In this document: positions 33,944-41,503 of the stretch, piece by piece
Layout: every line of letters begins with the position of its first letter
How positions within the stretch are numbered: the stretch's first letter is position 1
Source: Devosia salina
GTDB taxonomy: Bacteria; Pseudomonadota; Alphaproteobacteria; Rhizobiales; Devosiaceae
Assembly (NCBI RefSeq): GCF_019504385.1
Contig: NZ_CP080590.1
Coordinates: 3,390,001 to 3,454,000 of the forward strand
Direction of reading: 5' to 3'
DNA: 64,000 nt
Translations under genes and position numbers: made by a program
Notes under the pieces: generated by a model
Seen by the model: only the letters and a program-made list of their open reading frames with translations
The model's database searches: none
Told to the model about the DNA's origin: nothing

Positions 33944-34774
33944 CTAGATCGCGCCGGCCATTTCGGGTTGCACGACGGGCTTTGCCGGCGCGTAGATCGC
34001 GCCCATGGTCGAGGTCAGACTCTCGTCCACGGCGCTTTCGGCATCCCCGCCGTAGATCTCCTGGATCACGCGGGATGTGAGTTGGGCGGGGGAGCCGTCG
34101 AATACGACGTGCCCCTGGGCCATGCCGATGATGCGATCGCAATAGGCGCGCGCCGCATCCAGCGTATGCAGGTTGCAGATGATGGTCATCTTGTCCTGCC
34201 GGTTGATATCGCGCAGGGCTTCCATGACCAGCCGTGCATTGCGCGGATCAAGCGATGCGATGGGTTCGTCGGCGAGGATCAACCTCGGATTCTGGATCAA
34301 GGCCCGGGCAATGGCGACGCGCTGTTGCTGGCCGCCGGAGAGCGTGTCCGCCCGTTGCAGCGCCTGTGGCAGCAAGTCCAGGCGGTCGAGGGCGAGCGCC
34401 GCGGCGGCCCGGTCGGCGGCGGAGAAGTGCTTGAACATCACGGGCATCGTCCCGAGATAGCCGATGCGGCCGATCAGGACATTGGTCAGCACGTCCAGCC
34501 GGCTCACCAGGTTGAACTGCTGGAAGATCATGGCGCAGCGGGCGCGCCATTCGCGCAAGTCTTTGCCGGAGAGCGTCGTGACATTGGTGCCCTCGAACAC
34601 GATGTCGCCGCTGCCTGACGTGGCAAGGCGGTTGATCAGGCGCAGCAGCGTGGACTTGCCCGCCCCTGATCGGCCGATAATGCCAACCATCTGGCCGGGT
34701 TCAAAGCTCAACGACACGTTGTTGACGGCGATGGTTTCGCCGAAGGCCTTGGTGATCTTGCGAAGCTCCAGCAC
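33944..34774 (-). CDS. phnC: Phosphonate ABC transporter ATPase PhnC (importer 1)
   Basis: This 276-residue ATPase energises importer 1. Walker A GRSGAGKST is near residue 35, the signature LSGGQQQRVAIARAL near 146 and Walker B LILADEPIASLDP near 165. GTG 34774 is chosen because GGAGG lies about 7 bases upstream; a start 23 codons earlier has no family match. A promoter-like arrangement (Pho-type half site and palindrome) lies in the 78-base gap before it, so importer 1 may have its own promoter inside the phn operon. Confidence 0.92.
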   Translation of the reverse strand: MLELRKITKAFGETIAVNNVSLSFEPGQMVGIIGRSGAGKSTLLRLINRLATSGSGDIVFEGTNVTTLSGKDLREWRARCAMIFQQFNLVSRLDVLTNVLIGRIGYLGTMPVMFKHFSAADRAAAALALDRLDLLPQALQRADTLSGGQQQRVAIARALIQNPRLILADEPIASLDPRNARLVMEALRDINRQDKMTIICNLHTLDAARAYCDRIIGMAQGHVVFDGSPAQLTSRVIQEIYGGDAESAVDESLTSTMGAIYAPAKPVVQPEMAGAI

Positions 34775-34843
34775 CGCTCGTCCTCCACCCGTTGATCGTT
34801 CCCTGGACTGGCTCAGCCCATGAACAAGTTCTAGCGACCGCAC

Positions 34844-34868
34844 ATGACAGCGTTAACTCATTCGAATG
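34844..34868 (-). promoter_or_regulatory. PhnF-type palindrome and Pho half-site upstream of phnC
   Basis: CATTCGAATG (34859-34868), inside the last codons of phnM, is the core of the palindrome also found twice upstream of phnF. Minus-strand CTGTCAT (34844-34850) is a perfect Pho-box half site. It is followed at the same spacing as upstream of phnF by TCGCTAGAAC, a possible -10 region. This suggests a second promoter for phnCDEE. Confidence 0.55.
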
Positions 34869-36052
34869 ACATGCGCGTGACGCCTGCCGGCGGTCGAGAC
34901 ATCCATTGTGCCATCGGCATGGACGATACGGCCGTGCGAGAAGGTGGCATGGACCTGGCCCATCCCGGCTTCGGACGCCACCAGAAGGTCGGCGCGCAGG
35001 CCGACACGGATTTCGCCACGGTCTTCAAGCCCCAGGGCGCGAGCGGGATTGAGCGTGGTGAGACGAGCGGCGCCTGCCAGTCCATCAGGATCGGTTTCGG
35101 CCAGCACCAGCACGGCCGGCAGCATGGCCGAGGGATGGTAGTCGGCGGCGAGCAGGTCGAGCAGGCCCGCCGCATGGGCCTCGCGCGCCGAGAGATTGCC
35201 TGAATAGGACTGGCCGCGCAGCGCATTGGGGGCGCCCATGGCATTGAGCATGCCACGCCGGCGCGATTCCCCGGCCGCTTCCAATGTCACCGGAAACTCG
35301 GAAATGTTCGCGCCCAGCTGATCCATCAGCGTCACCTTTTCGACTGTGTCGTCGTCATGGCTGGCCACGGGCACGCCGTGCAGGGCGCAATATTGGGTAA
35401 TGGCGCGGAGCGTCGCCGTCAGGTCGCCGGCCGTTTCCTTGCGATCGCGGATGCGCTGCTGCAGGTTTTCGTGCGCCGCCTCGAGCGAGATGCCCTTGTT
35501 CTTGGAAATATTGGCGGCCTGCAGGTCGAGGTCGCGATACTGGCCCTGCCCCGGCGTGTGGTCGCAGAGCGAGACGAGATCCACCGAGCCTTCGCCCACC
35601 AGTTCCTTGACCACCGAAAGGGCGGCCGGGAAGGTGACTTCGAACCGTGCATGCACGCGATGGTCGATGAGCAGGCGCGGCCGGGCCTCGACCACGGCGC
35701 GGATCAGGGCGCTGGTGAAATCGTAGCTGCGCATGTGGCCATAGGTCGAGCCGGGCGCGAAGGACAGCGAGGCATAGGCGGTGGTGATGCCGGCCGTTGC
35801 GAGCCTCAGGTCGAGATCGCGCAGGCCCATTTCCATGGGCATGCGAACGCCGGGACGCGGCTCGATCTCGCGCTCGATCATGTCGCCATGCATGTCGATC
35901 ATGCCGGGCATCAGCAGCAGGCCATTGCCCTCGACATCGGCCTGGGACACCGGCGTTTCGCTGATCTCGGCGATCAGTCCATCCTCGATGCGCAGGGCGC
36001 CGCGCGCAATGACGCGGTCGGAAAGCACAATGCGGAAATCAGAGAGCCACAT
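34853..36052 (-). CDS. phnM: PhnM-like amidohydrolase (divergent copy in the C-P lyase operon)
   Basis: This 399-residue metal-dependent amidohydrolase is encoded after phnL, overlapping it by 14 bases. It has LLLMPGMIDMHGDM (about 45-58) with an HGD variant of the usual HTD metal motif, and SLCDHTPGQGQYRD and VASHDDDTVEKV, which match PhnM. PhnM removes pyrophosphate from ribose-1-alkylphosphonate 5-triphosphate. The copy at 41504 is closer to the canonical sequence, so this one may act on a different intermediate. That division of work is inference. Confidence 0.82.
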   Translation of the reverse strand: MWLSDFRIVLSDRVIARGALRIEDGLIAEISETPVSQADVEGNGLLLMPGMIDMHGDMIEREIEPRPGVRMPMEMGLRDLDLRLATAGITTAYASLSFAPGSTYGHMRSYDFTSALIRAVVEARPRLLIDHRVHARFEVTFPAALSVVKELVGEGSVDLVSLCDHTPGQGQYRDLDLQAANISKNKGISLEAAHENLQQRIRDRKETAGDLTATLRAITQYCALHGVPVASHDDDTVEKVTLMDQLGANISEFPVTLEAAGESRRRGMLNAMGAPNALRGQSYSGNLSAREAHAAGLLDLLAADYHPSAMLPAVLVLAETDPDGLAGAARLTTLNPARALGLEDRGEIRVGLRADLLVASEAGMGQVHATFSHGRIVHADGTMDVSTAGRRHAHVIRMS

Positions 36053-36776
36053 CGGCGTCCTCCCGGTTCTCTTCGTCGGCCACCGCGCGGGTGCTGAGGT
36101 TGATTTCTCGGTCGATCAGCGTCGCCACGTCGCCGGGGTGATGGAAGACGCCAATAATGGCGACGCCCTGGCTCTTGAGATCGGCGAGCCGGCGGATCAG
36201 GGCAGCGCGCGCACCGGCGTCGAGCGAGGCGGTAGGCTCATCGAGCAGCAGGAGTTTCTGCGGCAGGATCAGCGCGCGCGCCAGGTTCACCTTCTGCTGT
36301 TCGCCACCCGAGAAAGTCGAGGGATAGGCGCGCCAGAGCTCGGGACGGACGCCGAACTGGTCGAGCCAGTGCCGGGCCTGATCGAGCGCTTCGGCCTGGC
36401 TCACGCCGGCCAGGCGCAGCGGCTCGGCGACGATGTCCTGGGCGGCGACGCGCGGACGGGCATTGAGGAACTGGGTGACAAAGCCGATTTCCTCGCGGCG
36501 GAGCAGGGCAATGTCGACATCGGCCGCATTGGCCAGGTCGATCTCGCCATGGTTTGAGCGATAGAAGACATGCCCGGCGACCGGCAGGTAGCTGCGCCAG
36601 ATGGTGCGCAGCAGGGTCGACTTGCCGGCGCCATTGTGGCCCCGCAGCAGCAGGAATTCGCCTTCGTGAAGGTCGAAGCTGACGCCTTCAAAGGCATGCA
36701 GCATGCTGTCCAGATGGTACATGCGGAAGGTCTTGGCCAGGTCCTGGACCCGCAAGATGAACGACGGTGCGGTCAT
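36039..36776 (-). CDS. phnL: Phosphonate C-P lyase system protein PhnL
   Basis: This 245-residue ABC-type ATPase is associated with the C-P lyase core rather than with a permease. Walker A GHNGAGKSTLL is near residue 45, the signature TFSGGEQQKVNLARAL near residue 158 (typical of PhnL) and Walker B LLLLDEPTASLDAG near 178. It lies 9 bases after phnK and overlaps phnM. In E. coli PhnK and PhnL dock on the GHIJ complex as NTPases. Confidence 0.92.
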   Translation of the reverse strand: MTAPSFILRVQDLAKTFRMYHLDSMLHAFEGVSFDLHEGEFLLLRGHNGAGKSTLLRTIWRSYLPVAGHVFYRSNHGEIDLANAADVDIALLRREEIGFVTQFLNARPRVAAQDIVAEPLRLAGVSQAEALDQARHWLDQFGVRPELWRAYPSTFSGGEQQKVNLARALILPQKLLLLDEPTASLDAGARAALIRRLADLKSQGVAIIGVFHHPGDVATLIDREINLSTRAVADEENREDADVAL

Positions 36777-36785
36777 GACATTTCC

Positions 36786-37607
36786 CTAGAGCTTGGCGTG
36801 GACGAGTTGCTGGGTATAGCTGTGCTGCGGGTCCTGGAAGACCTGGTCGGCCAGACCCTGCTCCACCACTTCGCCATGGCGCATGACCATGACCCGGTCG
36901 GCCATGGTGCGAATGACGCCCAGATCGTGGCTCACCAGCACCATGGTGATCTTGCGATCCCGCTGCAGGCGTTTGAGCGTATCGAGCACCAGCGCCTGCA
37001 CCGAGACGTCGAGGCCGGTGGTCGGCTCGTCGAGCAGCAGCAGCGCCGGTTCGAGCGCAATGGCCTTGGCCAGCTGCACGCGCTGCTGCATGCCGCCCGA
37101 GAGTTCGATGGGCCGCGCATCCATGCGGTCGAGCGGGAATTCGGAAGCGTCGAGCGCCTCGCGGGCCTTGTCGCGCAGCACATCGAAACTGCGCTCGCCG
37201 GCAATCAGCAGGCGCTCGGCGACATTGCCGCTCGAGGAGTGGCGCATGAGCAGTCCCAGATGCGGGTTCTGGTAGACGATGCCGATATTGCGGGCGCAGA
37301 GCATGCGGCGCTCGTAGCGGGGGAGATCGAAGAGGTTCTCGTTCTCGCGGCCCGGAAGCCGCAGCGTGTACGCGCCATTGTCGGGCGTATCCTCGAGATT
37401 CATCATGCGCAGCAGCGTCGACTTGCCCGAGCCGCTTTCGCCCACAATGCCCATGACTTCGCCCGGATAAACGGTCGCATCGACATTGCGCAGCGCGCGG
37501 ACAGTGCCGAAGCGCTTGGAAATGTCGCGCATGCTCAGCAGCGCTTCGGCCCGCATCAGGCGGGGGGCTGCGCGCTCCAGCGCCGGAAGACCCAGATCAA
37601 GGCTCAT
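36786..37607 (-). CDS. phnK: Phosphonate C-P lyase system ATPase PhnK
   Basis: This 273-residue ABC-type protein has Walker A GESGSGKSTLLRMMN near residue 57, the segment ARNIGIVYQNPHLGLLM typical of PhnK, signature ELSGGMQQRVQLAKAI near residue 168 and Walker B LLLLDEPTTGLDVS. The first 20 residues are extra relative to the E. coli protein. The start overlaps the phnJ stop by 4 bases (ATGA). It binds the C-P lyase core in E. coli. Confidence 0.93.
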   Translation of the reverse strand: MSLDLGLPALERAAPRLMRAEALLSMRDISKRFGTVRALRNVDATVYPGEVMGIVGESGSGKSTLLRMMNLEDTPDNGAYTLRLPGRENENLFDLPRYERRMLCARNIGIVYQNPHLGLLMRHSSSGNVAERLLIAGERSFDVLRDKAREALDASEFPLDRMDARPIELSGGMQQRVQLAKAIALEPALLLLDEPTTGLDVSVQALVLDTLKRLQRDRKITMVLVSHDLGVIRTMADRVMVMRHGEVVEQGLADQVFQDPQHSYTQQLVHAKL

Positions 37608-38518
37608 GCTGAAAATTCCCCGTGGCGATACCAGGTTTCACCGATCTCGCTCGGCGTCCCCTCGGCGATGTTGATGGCCTTGATGCCCAGATTGCTGTCA
37701 CTGACTTCGAAGACCGAACCGCCGCCGTCCTGCGGCAACTCGTTCATGAAGAAGCCCTGGACGCCCGAGCGGCGGCAGGTGAGGTCGGCATGGTCTTCCA
37801 CCAGATACGGACGATCGGAGAACACCAGCGGTTCGACCCGCGTATAGGGCGGCACGGCATAGAGCCGCTTTTCCCGGCCCGCCGAAAGCAGGGTGAGGTG
37901 CCTGGCCATATGCAGCTTGGGCACGTCCCAGCGTGGAATGGGCGAGGGCGACATGACGTGACGGCCATTGACCATGGACGGGTACGACGCCCCCTGCATG
38001 ATGCGGCCCTTGCGCACGATCTGTTCATAGAGCGTCAGCCAGAGCCGGCCATAATCGGCGTCGGCATGCATCTGCCTGGCAATGGAAATATTGGGTTCCA
38101 CCCCCCGCAGCGGCTCGGGATTGGGCACCTGCAGCACCAGCACCTGGTCCTCGCGCATGATTTCTTCAGGCACGCGATGGCGCGATTGCACGATGGACGC
38201 GCCCAGCGTGTCCCAGGTCTCGGAGGCGCCCGAGACGCGAGAGATGAAGCGCCGGATCGAGGCGGCATTGACGCCGTCATCGGCCCCCTGATCGATCACC
38301 TTGACGATCGAGTTCGGATTGACCAGCGTCAGGGTCACCTGCAATCCGCCGGTGCCCCAACCGCGGGCCATTGGCACTTCGCGGCTCGCATAAGGCATCT
38401 GGCAACCGGGCACGGCAATGGCCTTGAGCATCTTGCGGCGCAATTCGCGCTTGGCCGAGGCGTCCAGGAAGCCATAGCTCGTGGCTGCCCAGTCCTTGGT
38501 GAGAGTGGCAAGGCTCAT
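37604..38518 (-). CDS. phnJ: PhnJ C-P lyase subunit homologue lacking most cluster cysteines
   Basis: PhnJ is the radical-SAM C-P lyase that cleaves the C-P bond. This 304-residue protein keeps the family core: GWGTGGLQVT, KVIDQGADDGVNAASIRRF, RHRVPEE, EDQVLVLQVPNPEPLR, MSPSPIPRWDVPKL, GREKRLYAVPPYTRVE and Gly38 in VPGCQ (the E. coli Gly32 position). E. coli PhnJ has four C-terminal cysteines (C241, C244, C266, C272). Here only the first aligns (C248); the others align with Ser, Val and Gly. The only other cysteine is C39. The reading frame is intact, so this is not a frameshift. Its chemistry is uncertain. Confidence 0.85.
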   Translation of the reverse strand: MSLATLTKDWAATSYGFLDASAKRELRRKMLKAIAVPGCQMPYASREVPMARGWGTGGLQVTLTLVNPNSIVKVIDQGADDGVNAASIRRFISRVSGASETWDTLGASIVQSRHRVPEEIMREDQVLVLQVPNPEPLRGVEPNISIARQMHADADYGRLWLTLYEQIVRKGRIMQGASYPSMVNGRHVMSPSPIPRWDVPKLHMARHLTLLSAGREKRLYAVPPYTRVEPLVFSDRPYLVEDHADLTCRRSGVQGFFMNELPQDGGGSVFEVSDSNLGIKAINIAEGTPSEIGETWYRHGEFSA

Positions 38519-39609
38519 AGCACGGGTTCCTCTTCGGGTTCGGCGACATAGGCTTCGCCCTTGGCTTCGGCCGCGGCCTGCTTCGCCTTGGCATCGCGCA
38601 TGGCGTCCAGGATCGACTGGAAGGTGACGTAGTGGGGCAGCTTGAAGTGAATGCAGAAGCCCGAGGCTTCCACACTTTCGGTGTGGTAGAGATAGAACTC
38701 TTCATGGACAGGCGAACCGACTGGTGCCGCCGCCGAATTGAGGTCGAGCGTTGCCGCGGCAATCACCTTGACCTCGTTCCAGCCGAAGGTGGCGGCAAAG
38801 CCCAGTTCGAGATAGCCGCCCTTTTCCTTGGAGGTTACCTCGGCCTGGCTGACCCGCACGCGTCCGGCGGCAAATTCGGTGCCACGCGGATGGCGCACCA
38901 CGACATTGGCTTCCCCCAGGCGCAACTCGTTGACCGTCGGATGGGCATTGCCATAGCCGCGCATGGCCGCATAGCCGAGGGCGAGAACGCCACCAGTTTC
39001 GGCACGCGCCAAGCTCTGCAGCCGATGCGCCCGCGAGGCCGGGAACAGCAGCGGCTCGCGCGTCAGGTCCGGAATGTTTTCAGGCGGCACGTTGGATGCC
39101 TTGGCCGGCGCCACCAGACCCTGCTGGCGCTGCCAGTCGGCAAGCGATGGCTGTCTGGCCGGAGCGGGAGTGGCGGCCTTGTCGACGGCAGGCGGAGCAA
39201 AGGGCTTGCCCTCGAGCACGTCGGTCGCCAGCACGCGGTGCGAATAGTCGAGCGTCGGTCCGAGGATCTGGCCGCCCGGGATATCCTTGAAGGCCGCCGA
39301 GATACGGCGCTGCGTCAGCACTTCGTGCTGCTGCACCGGACGGGCAATGGAGAGGCGCGGCTGGGTGGTGCGCCAGGCGCGCAGCACAAGGACGGCCTCC
39401 GAGAGTTCGCCGCCGGTCTGGGCCAGTGCCAATGCCGCCAGCTCCTCGTCATAGAGCGAGGCTTCGCCCATTACGCGGTCGATGAGATAGGGCATGGTTG
39501 AACGGATGGTCTCGACGCGGTTGGCGTCGATCGTGCCCAGGTCCTGGCGGAACAGCCGCTCGGCCTGCTCGATGGCCCTTTCGCCACCGCGGGTTGCAAC
39601 ATAGGCCAT
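38515..39609 (-). CDS. phnI: Carbon-phosphorus lyase complex subunit PhnI
   Basis: PhnI is the nucleosidase that attaches the phosphonate to ribose triphosphate from ATP or GTP. The 364-residue protein starts MAYVATRGGERAIEQAERL, keeps RRISAAFKDIPGGQILGPTLDYSHRVL (about 107-133), and ends with HFKLPHYVTFQ (about 336), which holds the key histidines. An insert rich in Pro and Ala lies near 140-160. Its ATG overlaps the phnH stop (TAATG); a longer start would enter phnH. The phnJ start overlaps its end (ATGA). Confidence 0.95.
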   Translation of the reverse strand: MAYVATRGGERAIEQAERLFRQDLGTIDANRVETIRSTMPYLIDRVMGEASLYDEELAALALAQTGGELSEAVLVLRAWRTTQPRLSIARPVQQHEVLTQRRISAAFKDIPGGQILGPTLDYSHRVLATDVLEGKPFAPPAVDKAATPAPARQPSLADWQRQQGLVAPAKASNVPPENIPDLTREPLLFPASRAHRLQSLARAETGGVLALGYAAMRGYGNAHPTVNELRLGEANVVVRHPRGTEFAAGRVRVSQAEVTSKEKGGYLELGFAATFGWNEVKVIAAATLDLNSAAAPVGSPVHEEFYLYHTESVEASGFCIHFKLPHYVTFQSILDAMRDAKAKQAAAEAKGEAYVAEPEEEPVL

Positions 39610-40139
39610 TAGAGCACCTCCACCAGGCAAGAGCGCGGAATGCCGATGACCCTGTCGCCATCGACAAAGAAGATGTCGAACCCTTCGGGATAGAGGCAGA
39701 GCATGTCCCGCATGGCCCAGAAGCCGGGCGACACGGCCAGCGCAATTTCGGTCGTGTCCTTGATGCCGGGGCCGGAAAGCCGCACGCGCTGGCCGGAATG
39801 GGCCACGGCCGCGACCAGCGTCGCGCCATCGTCGGGATAGAGCGCGCTACCGCAATTGATCTGGGCAATCTCGGCGCCATCGAGGGTCGCGAGGAACACA
39901 TGGTCGGCATTGCCGATCCCCTCGGCCAGCGTTGCGCCGCTGGCCAAAATGCGTTCGCGCATGGCGGGCGTATCGGCATAGGCGCTGCACTCGAGGTCAA
40001 CCAGCGTCTCGACAATGGCGCCGAAACCGGCCTCGGGCAAAGTGCGGACATCGCCGGGGCGCGAGAGAGTCCACATCAGGGCTTCGAACGTGGCGTTCGA
40101 GCGCAACTCGACGGCGTCGGGAGGAGCGACGGTCAGCAT
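39609..40139 (-). CDS. phnH: Phosphonate C-P lyase system protein PhnH
   Basis: This 176-residue structural subunit of the PhnGHIJ core is somewhat shorter than E. coli PhnH (about 194). FEALMWTLSRPGDVRTLPEAG near residue 18, LYPDDGATLV near residue 100 and VSPGFWAMRDMLCLYPEGFDIFFVDGDRVIGIPRS at the end match the family. Four cysteines are present. Start and stop overlap phnG and phnI by a base or so, showing tight translational coupling. Confidence 0.93.
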   Translation of the reverse strand: MLTVAPPDAVELRSNATFEALMWTLSRPGDVRTLPEAGFGAIVETLVDLECSAYADTPAMRERILASGATLAEGIGNADHVFLATLDGAEIAQINCGSALYPDDGATLVAAVAHSGQRVRLSGPGIKDTTEIALAVSPGFWAMRDMLCLYPEGFDIFFVDGDRVIGIPRSCLVEVL

Positions 40140-40582
40140 CAGAAGGTCTCCATTTCAACGCGGGTCGCTTCGACCTGCCGCATGCGCTCGGCATCGACAT
40201 GGTCGAGATGCGTCTTCTCTTCGGCAAGGAAGCGGGCCGTCGCGTCATCGCGGCCGCGGGCCGCAACACTGAGATCGATCACCGCCATGGCCATGGCGCG
40301 CTCAAGGTCGCGACCGGTGACCATGCCATAGCCGACCTGGCCGGCCGGGTCGGTGATCTGGGCCTCGCTCACCAGTACTTCGCCCAGATGAAAATCGACG
40401 TTCTGCACGGTGTCGCGCATCGGCACCATCACAAGGCCGGTGCGATTGGCCACGACGGTGATCTCGCCCATGTCGTTGAGCAGCGCCTCGGCATGCTGCT
40501 TGAGGCGGTCGGGGCGGGCGCGGGCGAGAATGTCGAGCATCTCGCCGTGCCCAGGCCCACCCGAAGGGGTTTCATTGAACAT
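40139..40582 (-). CDS. phnG: Phosphonate C-P lyase system protein PhnG
   Basis: This 147-residue subunit of the PhnGHIJ core has the central NRTGLVMVPMRDTVQNVDFHLGEVLVSEAQI and GMVTGRDLERAMAMAVIDL, then the C-terminal ERMRQVEATRVEMETF, typical of PhnG. It begins inside the last codons of phnF (11-base overlap) and ends at the first base of phnH. Confidence 0.93.
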   Translation of the reverse strand: MFNETPSGGPGHGEMLDILARARPDRLKQHAEALLNDMGEITVVANRTGLVMVPMRDTVQNVDFHLGEVLVSEAQITDPAGQVGYGMVTGRDLERAMAMAVIDLSVAARGRDDATARFLAEEKTHLDHVDAERMRQVEATRVEMETF

Positions 40583-41327
40583 CGCTGTGTCTTTCCGTCA
40601 TGACCGTTGGCTGGTCGGTTTCAAAGGTGAATTGGACGCGGTCGCCGGCCCAGACGGCTTCGGAAAAGCCGATTGGGTTGCCATCGAGATCCGCGTCGAT
40701 CTTCTGCACCACCAGCACGGACTGGCCGGGCCGCAGCATCAACATGCTGGCCTCGTGTTCCGAGGCGAGGCGGGTGAACACGGTGGTGCGCTGCCGGCGA
40801 TAGTCGAGGATGCCGTAGGAGCGGTAGACCTGGGTGATGGATGGCGTGTCGCGTCGGCGTTCCGGCAGGTCCGGGAAGCGCGTCGCGTCGTGATAGGCCC
40901 AACCCATGGAGATGGGCAGGTCATTGGCAAAGCCCCGCCACGAACGGGCAAAGACTGGCGCGTCCTTGTCGATCCCCAGGGCGGCAGCCACGCGATTGCT
41001 GGCCGGAAGTTTCATCTCCGCCAGCGTTTCGCCCGAGGATGTCAGGCCCTGGCTCATCAGGTTTTCGTGCCAGCGGGTGCGCGTGCCGATCACGTAATTG
41101 AGGAGCGGCGCGCGCTCGACAAAGGTGCCCCGTCCATGCTCGACGCGCAGCTTGCCCTCGCTCACCAGCGCCGCCAGGGCCTTGCGCAGCGAGTGGCGGC
41201 GCACGCCATAGAGCACGCACAGCTCGGGCTCTGACGGCAGCCGTGTATCGGCCGCCAACCGCCCCGAGGTGATTTCTTCGCTGATCCGGTCCCGGGTTTC
41301 TTCCCAGGAATGTCCTTGGTTTCGCAT
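40572..41327 (-). CDS. phnF: Phosphonate metabolism transcriptional regulator PhnF
   Basis: This 251-residue GntR/HutC-family regulator has an N-terminal winged helix-turn-helix (about 11-75: DRISEEITSGRLAADTRLPSEPELCVLYGVRRHSLRKAL) and a UTRA/chorismate-lyase-like ligand domain (about 90-240). It is the first gene of the minus-strand phn operon. A palindrome CTCATTCGAATGAG lies 9 bases before its ATG, with further copies at the other phn promoters. PhnF usually represses phn genes; its ligand is unknown. Confidence 0.92.
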   Translation of the reverse strand: MRNQGHSWEETRDRISEEITSGRLAADTRLPSEPELCVLYGVRRHSLRKALAALVSEGKLRVEHGRGTFVERAPLLNYVIGTRTRWHENLMSQGLTSSGETLAEMKLPASNRVAAALGIDKDAPVFARSWRGFANDLPISMGWAYHDATRFPDLPERRRDTPSITQVYRSYGILDYRRQRTTVFTRLASEHEASMLMLRPGQSVLVVQKIDADLDGNPIGFSEAVWAGDRVQFTFETDQPTVMTERHSDVQ

Positions 41328-41335
41328 ATCGTCAA

Positions 41336-41349
41336 CTCATTCGAATGAG
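41336..41349. promoter_or_regulatory. Probable PhnF operator upstream of phnF
   Basis: CTCATTCGAATGAG is a perfect 14-base palindrome 9 bases upstream of the phnF ATG. Its core CATTCGAATG recurs at 41419-41428 before the divergent phnM and at 34859-34868 before phnC. The dispersion over three phn promoters marks it as the likely PhnF site. Confidence 0.7.
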
Positions 41350-41368
41350 CTGGTTCTAGCGAGCCGAA

Positions 41369-41386
41369 GTGACACTGAAATGACGG
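41369..41386 (-). promoter_or_regulatory. Pho box upstream of phnF
   Basis: On the minus strand CCGTCAT-TTCA-GTGTCAC matches the PhoB site CTGTCAT-N4-CTGTCAC at 12 of 14 half-site bases. A possible -10, TAGAAC, follows at a suitable distance. It implies phosphate-starvation control of the C-P lyase operon. Confidence 0.65.
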
Positions 41387-41418
41387 TAGCGCCGTCCTGC
41401 GACAATCCTGCGTCGACT

Positions 41419-41428
41419 CATTCGAATG
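41419..41428. promoter_or_regulatory. PhnF-type palindrome upstream of the plus-strand phnM
   Basis: CATTCGAATG, preceded by CT as in the other copies, lies 76 bases before the plus-strand phnM start and just upstream of its Pho box. It shares the core of the phnF operator. Confidence 0.6.
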
Positions 41429-41437
41429 TCGCCGCCG

Positions 41438-41455
41438 ATGTCGTTTGCCTGTCAC
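41438..41455 (+). promoter_or_regulatory. Pho box upstream of the plus-strand phnM
   Basis: ATGTCGT-TTGC-CTGTCAC has a perfect second half site and a 5/7 first half. TAGGGG, a weak possible -10, follows with the spacing seen at phnF. It would put phnM-phnN-acyltransferase under PhoB control. Confidence 0.6.
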
Positions 41456-41503
41456 AGAGCGTGAGTAGGGGATGGGCCAAGGAGACGCCCGAGGAGACGC
41501 AAC

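Noticed and set aside
37604..38518. Frameshift or misassembly as the cause of missing cysteines in PhnJ
   Set aside because: The frame is continuous, residues on both sides of each missing cysteine still align, and start and stop overlap phnI and phnK normally.
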